From Bradyrhizobium sp. AZCC 1693 (lineage in GTDB: Bacteria > Pseudomonadota > Alphaproteobacteria > Rhizobiales > Xanthobacteraceae): 64,000 bases of DNA. The stretch's first letter is position 1; each line of letters opens with the position of its first letter. The stretch spans positions 6,757,001-6,821,000 of the forward strand of contig NZ_JAZHSD010000001.1 of the NCBI RefSeq assembly GCF_036924745.1, in the 5' to 3' direction. Shown here one piece after another: positions 60,863-64,000 of the stretch. The notes below the pieces were generated by a model. That model had not been told where the DNA came from. It did not search any database and saw nothing but the letters and a program-made list of their open reading frames with translations. The position numbers and the translations under genes were made by a program.

Positions 60863-60934
60863 TCAGCCCTGCAAACGCATCTGCAGGGCTTGGACCGGAC
60901 CACGCTGGCGATAATGCCGGAAAAATGTCGTCAT
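60863..60934 (-). CDS. Leader peptide of the ABC-F gene
   Basis: A 23-codon ORF beginning MTTFFRHYRQRG with a strong AAAGGAGGG ribosome site 8 bases upstream, far better than chance placement. Its last codons and stop lie inside a 9-bp hairpin, AGCCCTGCA with TGCAGGGCT (60865-60890), so ribosome stalling on the leader would open or close it. The same layout (leader ORF plus alternative hairpins) controls several antibiotic-responsive ABC-F genes. No T-run is found, so control would be translational if real. It is an inference from layout only. Confidence 0.5.
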   Translation of the reverse strand: MTTFFRHYRQRGPVQALQMRLQG

Positions 60935-61115
60935 CGCGCGGCCCTCCTTTCCGATTGAGTGGGGGAAAAATAGCCCGCCCTGCGAGGGAGAGCAAGCTGA
61001 ACTCTCGGTCAGTTCAGTCCGAGAGCGGGAGGTGGTCAACGACCGCGTGCAGCGCCGCGTTGAACTTGTCCGTGGTAACCGCTAAGGCATCATTCCAAAT
61101 CTTGGGGGAGGAAGC

Positions 61116-61943
61116 ATGGCGGATACCGCACAGCCAACGGCAGTCGCGCTTGACGAGGCGACGGTGGCGTTTCGCGTGGCCGGGGATCGCGTTTACACAG
61201 CGGTGGAGCGGGCCAGTCTTTCCGTGGCCCATGGCGAGTTCGTCGCCATCGTCGGCCCGACGGGATGCGGAAAATCCACGTTGCTCAACGTCGCTGCGGG
61301 GCTTCTGAAGCCAGCCGCCGGATCGATCAAGATCTTCGACCAGCCGTTGACCGGGCTGAACCGCGATGCCGGCTATCTCTTCCAGGCCGATGCGCTGTTT
61401 CCGTGGAAGACCGCGATCGACAACGTCGCCATTGGGCTCGACATCAAGGGCGCGCCGCGCGAGCAGGCGCTGCAGCGGGCGCAGGGCTGGCTCACTTCCG
61501 TCGGCCTCGGAGCCTTCGCCAACCGTTATCCGCACATGCTGTCGGGCGGGCAGCGTAAGCGCGTCGGCCTCGCGCAAGTCTTGATCCGCGATCCCAAGAT
61601 TTTCCTGATGGACGAGCCGTTCGGCCCGCTCGACGCCCAGACCCGGCAGATCATGGGCAATCTGCTGCTGGAATTGTGGAACGCTGACCGCAAGGCGGTG
61701 CTGTTCGTCACCCACGATCTCGAAGAGGCGATCGCGCTCGCCGACCGGGTCGTGATCATGTCGGCAGGTCCCTCGGCGCGCATCATCGGCGACTGGCGCG
61801 TGACGCTGCCGCGCCCGCGCGACATCTCGGAAGTGCGGATGGAAAAGCAATTCCACGAACTGCACCGCGAAATCTGGAGCGTGCTCAAGGACGAAGTGAT
61901 GAGGGGTTATGCGCAGTCGACGCTAAGTGCGGAGGTCGGCTGA
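61116..61943 (+). CDS. ABC importer ATPase (SsuB/TauB/NrtD-like)
   Basis: A 275-residue ATPase of the nitrate/sulfonate/taurine importer group. Walker A GPTGCGKSTLL, Q-loop LFQADALFPWKTAIDN (typical of this group), signature LSGGQRKRVGLAQVL, Walker B KIFLMDEPFGPLD, H-loop FVTHDLEEAI. AGGAAGC precedes the ATG. Its stop overlaps the permease start (TGATG). The periplasmic binding protein is not found next to the pair. Confidence 0.93.
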   Translation: MADTAQPTAVALDEATVAFRVAGDRVYTAVERASLSVAHGEFVAIVGPTGCGKSTLLNVAAGLLKPAAGSIKIFDQPLTGLNRDAGYLFQADALFPWKTAIDNVAIGLDIKGAPREQALQRAQGWLTSVGLGAFANRYPHMLSGGQRKRVGLAQVLIRDPKIFLMDEPFGPLDAQTRQIMGNLLLELWNADRKAVLFVTHDLEEAIALADRVVIMSAGPSARIIGDWRVTLPRPRDISEVRMEKQFHELHREIWSVLKDEVMRGYAQSTLSAEVG

Positions 61944-62731
61944 TGTCGCGCCTGACACTGCTGTTCTGGCAATTGATGGTGGCCGTGGTCGCACTCTCGC
62001 TGTGGCAGTTCCTCGCCACCGTGCCGGTGTTCGGCCGCATCCTGCTGCCGCCATTCTTCTTCTCCAACCCGGTCGATGTCGGCAGCCAGATCGTCAAATG
62101 GTTTTCGTCCGGCGTGATCTGGAAGCATCTGATGATTACGCTGTGGGAGTCGGTGCTGGCTTTCGTGATCGGCTCGGTCGGCGGCGTGCTGGTCGGCTTC
62201 TGGTTCGCGCGCCAGCCGCGCGTCGCCGCGGTGTTCGATCCCTACGTCAAGATGGTCAACGCGCTGCCGCGCGTGGTGCTGGCGCCGATCTTCACGCTGT
62301 GGCTCGGCCTCGGCATCTGGTCCAAGGTCGCGCTCGGCGTGACGCTGGTGTTCTTCATCGTGTTCTTCAACGTCTATCAGGGCGTCAAGGAGGTCAGCCA
62401 AACCGTGCTGGACAACGGCCGCATGCTCGGCATGAGCGAGCGGCAATTGACGCGACATGTGTACTGGCCGTCGGCGCTGTCGTGGATGTTTTCCTCGCTG
62501 CACACCTCGGTCGGCTTCGCCGTGGTCGGTGCTGTGGTCGGCGAATATCTGGGATCGGCGGCCGGTCTCGGCTACCTGATCCAGCAGGCCGAAGGCGTGT
62601 TCGATGTCGCCGCCGTGTTCGCCGGCATGTTCGTACTATCGGCCTTCGTCATCCTGATCGACATGGGCGTGACGCTGGTGGAGCGGCAGCTTTTGGTCTG
62701 GCGGCCGACGGCGGCGGAGGGGCGGGGGTAG
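61943..62731 (+). CDS. ABC importer permease (SsuC/TauC-like)
   Basis: A 262-residue inner-membrane permease with six predicted helices and the EAA loop (DNGRMLGMSERQLTRHVYWP) that docks on the ATPase. The fold and the LPRVVLAPIFTLWLGLGIWS segment place it in the BPD_transp_1 subgroup with SsuC and TauC. The four-gene module usually includes a signal-peptide-bearing binding protein; here only ATPase and permease are present, so the receptor is elsewhere or lies beyond the window. Substrate unknown (sulfonate, taurine, nitrate or pyrimidine precursors are possible). Confidence 0.92.
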   Translation: MSRLTLLFWQLMVAVVALSLWQFLATVPVFGRILLPPFFFSNPVDVGSQIVKWFSSGVIWKHLMITLWESVLAFVIGSVGGVLVGFWFARQPRVAAVFDPYVKMVNALPRVVLAPIFTLWLGLGIWSKVALGVTLVFFIVFFNVYQGVKEVSQTVLDNGRMLGMSERQLTRHVYWPSALSWMFSSLHTSVGFAVVGAVVGEYLGSAAGLGYLIQQAEGVFDVAAVFAGMFVLSAFVILIDMGVTLVERQLLVWRPTAAEGRG

Positions 62732-62755
62732 GGCTCTCCCACGCTACTCCTCCGC

Positions 62756-63217
62756 TTAGGTCACGATATCGGATGCCATTCGAAATTGCGGATCCAATTT
62801 CACGTCAGCGGTAATCGAGTTGGAAATGAAGCAGTTTGCCTTCACCTCGGCCATGATCGTTCGGGCGGCCGCGATATCGGCCTCGCTGCTCAAGACCACG
62901 ATTGGCCGAACGTTGACTTCGACAATCCGATACTTGCCGTCGACGTTTGCCAGCAAGCCTTCGGCGGCACTTTCATAGGCCACAAACGCCAGCCTCTTGC
63001 TTTGGGCGAACGATACAAACGTCAGCATCATGCAGGCATTCAGCGCGGCGACCAACATTTCTTCGGGAGCCCAGACGCCGGCCTCTCCCTTGAATTCAGG
63101 AGGACTGCCGATCTCGATGTCGGGTTTGTCAGGTGCGGACGTCCGGCCGCGGCGAGCGGTGTCCCAGATCAGGTTGTTCCTGTACTGAAAGGACTTGTAT
63201 GTTTTTCCCGTTGCCAC
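62756..63217 (-). CDS. OsmC-family peroxiredoxin-like protein
   Basis: A 153-residue OsmC/Ohr-fold protein that reduces organic hydroperoxides in the family's best-known members. Landmarks are PPEFKGEAGVWAPEEMLVAA, the first Cys in LNACMMLTFV and the second in VKANCFISNSI, whose spacing fits the OsmC redox pair. Start at 63217. It converges on the SsuC-like gene. Specific substrate unknown. Confidence 0.88.
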   Translation of the reverse strand: MATGKTYKSFQYRNNLIWDTARRGRTSAPDKPDIEIGSPPEFKGEAGVWAPEEMLVAALNACMMLTFVSFAQSKRLAFVAYESAAEGLLANVDGKYRIVEVNVRPIVVLSSEADIAAARTIMAEVKANCFISNSITADVKLDPQFRMASDIVT

Positions 63218-63261
63218 GTGATCCTCCCGGATGACCTTATCGGAGCCCTACTGCTCCCGTC

Positions 63262-63342
63262 GTCATTGCGAGGCGCGTAGCGACGAAGCAATCCATTCTC
63301 CGCTTGCGGCGCTATGGATTGCTTCGCTTCGCTCGCAATGAC
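63262..63342. repeat. Palindromic repeat family A, copy 3
   Basis: GTCATTGCGAG...AAGCAATCCAT pairs with ATGGATTGCTTCGC...CTCGCAATGAC, lying between the OsmC and cupin genes. Confidence 0.88.
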
Positions 63343-63364
63343 GGCTGAGGCGCGCGCCCACCCG

Positions 63365-63814
63365 TCAATTCAGCATCTTGGTATCGTCGGGCGCCTGCGG
63401 CGGCGTCTTGATGGCGATGGCCTTGAGGGTGCGGCCGTCCGGCTTGGTGCCGCCATGCGCGGTGCCCTTCGGGATCACGACGAGATCGCCCGGCTTCACC
63501 CGCACTTCCTTGTCGCCCAGCCAGATCGTGCCGGTGCCGTCGAGGATGTACTGGATCTCGTTGGTGCTGGGATGCATGTGCTTGCCGACATTGCCGTCCT
63601 GGATCGAGATCGTCATGCCGTCGGCGGCCACGAACAGTTTTGAGCGCATTCCGGTGCCCGAAGCCATGCCGAGTGCGTCGCCCTCGAGTTCGCCGGTGTG
63701 GATGACCTGCGCGGTGATGTTCTCGGCGGCGATCGCCGGACGGAGCAGGTGGGTGACGCTGCAACCGGCGGCGAAAGCGGCGGCGAGCGACAGCGTGATG
63801 GCCAGGCGATTCAT
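63365..63814 (-). CDS. Exported cupin-domain protein
   Basis: A 149-residue protein with an N-terminal signal sequence (LAITLSLAAAFAAGC, the Cys suggesting a possible lipoprotein). A single cupin barrel follows: GKHMHPSTNEIQYILDGTGT carries the metal-binding His and Glu, then VKPGDLVVIPKGTAHGG. Single-domain cupins have many roles; the function here is unknown. Confidence 0.82.
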   Translation of the reverse strand: MNRLAITLSLAAAFAAGCSVTHLLRPAIAAENITAQVIHTGELEGDALGMASGTGMRSKLFVAADGMTISIQDGNVGKHMHPSTNEIQYILDGTGTIWLGDKEVRVKPGDLVVIPKGTAHGGTKPDGRTLKAIAIKTPPQAPDDTKMLN

Positions 63815-63891
63815 GGGCAGTCTCCCCCTGTGTTGATTATTGTAGGAGTGATGCTATGCCGCCGGTCCGCGCTTGGCCAGCTACCACCGAT

Positions 63892-63930
63892 GTCATTCCG
63901 GGGCTCGTGCTTCGCACGGCCCGGAATGAC
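63892..63930. repeat. Short hairpin element related to 39225-39347
   Basis: CATTCCGGG...CCCGGAATG outer arms with an inner TCGTGC/GCACG hairpin. It appears to be a reduced copy of the five-palindrome element. Confidence 0.75.
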
Positions 63931-63997
63931 GGCGATAGGATAGCTTCTCAACGTCCGCGCGCTGCTCTATCTTGCCGGCCAACAAACGGAGGAACCC

Positions 63998-64000
63998 ATG
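63998..64000 (+). CDS. Start codon of a gene continuing beyond the window
   Basis: The last three bases are ATG, 3 bases after GGAGGAA (63988-63994), a strong ribosome site. Nothing of the product is visible. Confidence 0.6.

Noticed and set aside
60709..60903. 64-residue minus-strand frame in the second ABC-F leader
   Set aside because: No good ribosome site; the 23-codon ORF at 60863-60934 has a far stronger one.

Overview
The window is GC-rich DNA from an alphaproteobacterium, most likely Bradyrhizobium or a close relative (Nitrobacteraceae). The evidence is a circularly permuted two-piece tmRNA gene whose tag reads ANDNYAPVAQAA, an alpha-type SspB, paired RHH_4 and DUF4169 small proteins, a DUF2336 protein, an hflK-hflC-DUF2065-degP cluster, and several families of palindromic intergenic repeats. 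I recognised no tRNA or rRNA gene, no complete insertion sequence and no CRISPR array.

Layout. 1-5.4 kb: the 3'-truncated end of an ABC-F ATPase gene, a secreted TPR protein, the RHH_4/DUF4169 pair, fumC, sspB and the permuted ssrA (tmRNA). 5.8-9 kb: a tripartite tricarboxylate (TctBAC) uptake operon. 9.1-15.2 kb: thyA-GNAT-folA, then hflKC-DUF2065-degP. 15.2-19 kb: two accessory modules set between housekeeping genes, an Mrr-type restriction endonuclease and a HigBA toxin-antitoxin pair, around serB and miaA. 19.1-26.5 kb: the branched-chain amino acid cluster, with a promoter, an Ile/Leu/Val-rich leader peptide and attenuator, ilvB, a threonine dehydratase, ilvN, a methyltransferase, a fused EamA-LysE exporter and ilvC. 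26.5-33.4 kb: a degenerate stretch and then a giant RTX calcium-binding exoprotein gene split by one extra G. 33.4-47.9 kb: DUF2336, an SDR operon, a secreted hydrolase, an MsrQ-like membrane protein, a TetR regulator, two tandem paralogous membrane sulfatases, an osmolyte/ergothioneine-type ABC importer with fused permease and binding protein, an amidohydrolase and small proteins. 48-53.8 kb: msrA overlapping a second acetolactate-synthase-like gene, glgC-glgA, and a Gre-like factor. 54-59 kb: a HerA-like ATPase and a two-gene exopolysaccharide synthase (HlyD-like protein plus GT2-PilZ). 59.2-64 kb: a second ABC-F gene with a leader peptide, a SsuBC-like importer lacking a binding protein, OsmC, a cupin, and the first codon of a further gene.

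How the genes fit together. SspB hands tmRNA-tagged proteins to ClpXP, and sspB lies directly beside ssrA. ThyA and FolA form the dTMP/folate cycle. IlvB, IlvN and IlvC with threonine dehydratase cover the first steps from threonine and pyruvate to isoleucine and valine, under apparent leader-peptide attenuation. GlgC and GlgA make glycogen. The HlyD-like and GT2-PilZ pair looks like a c-di-GMP-controlled beta-glucan synthase of the BgsBA/cellulose-synthase type. The observations I consider most worth checking are the leader ORF and hairpins upstream of the second ABC-F gene, the single-base frameshift in the RTX gene, the EamA-LysE fusion, the ilv attenuator, and a 123-bp element made of five consecutive palindromes.
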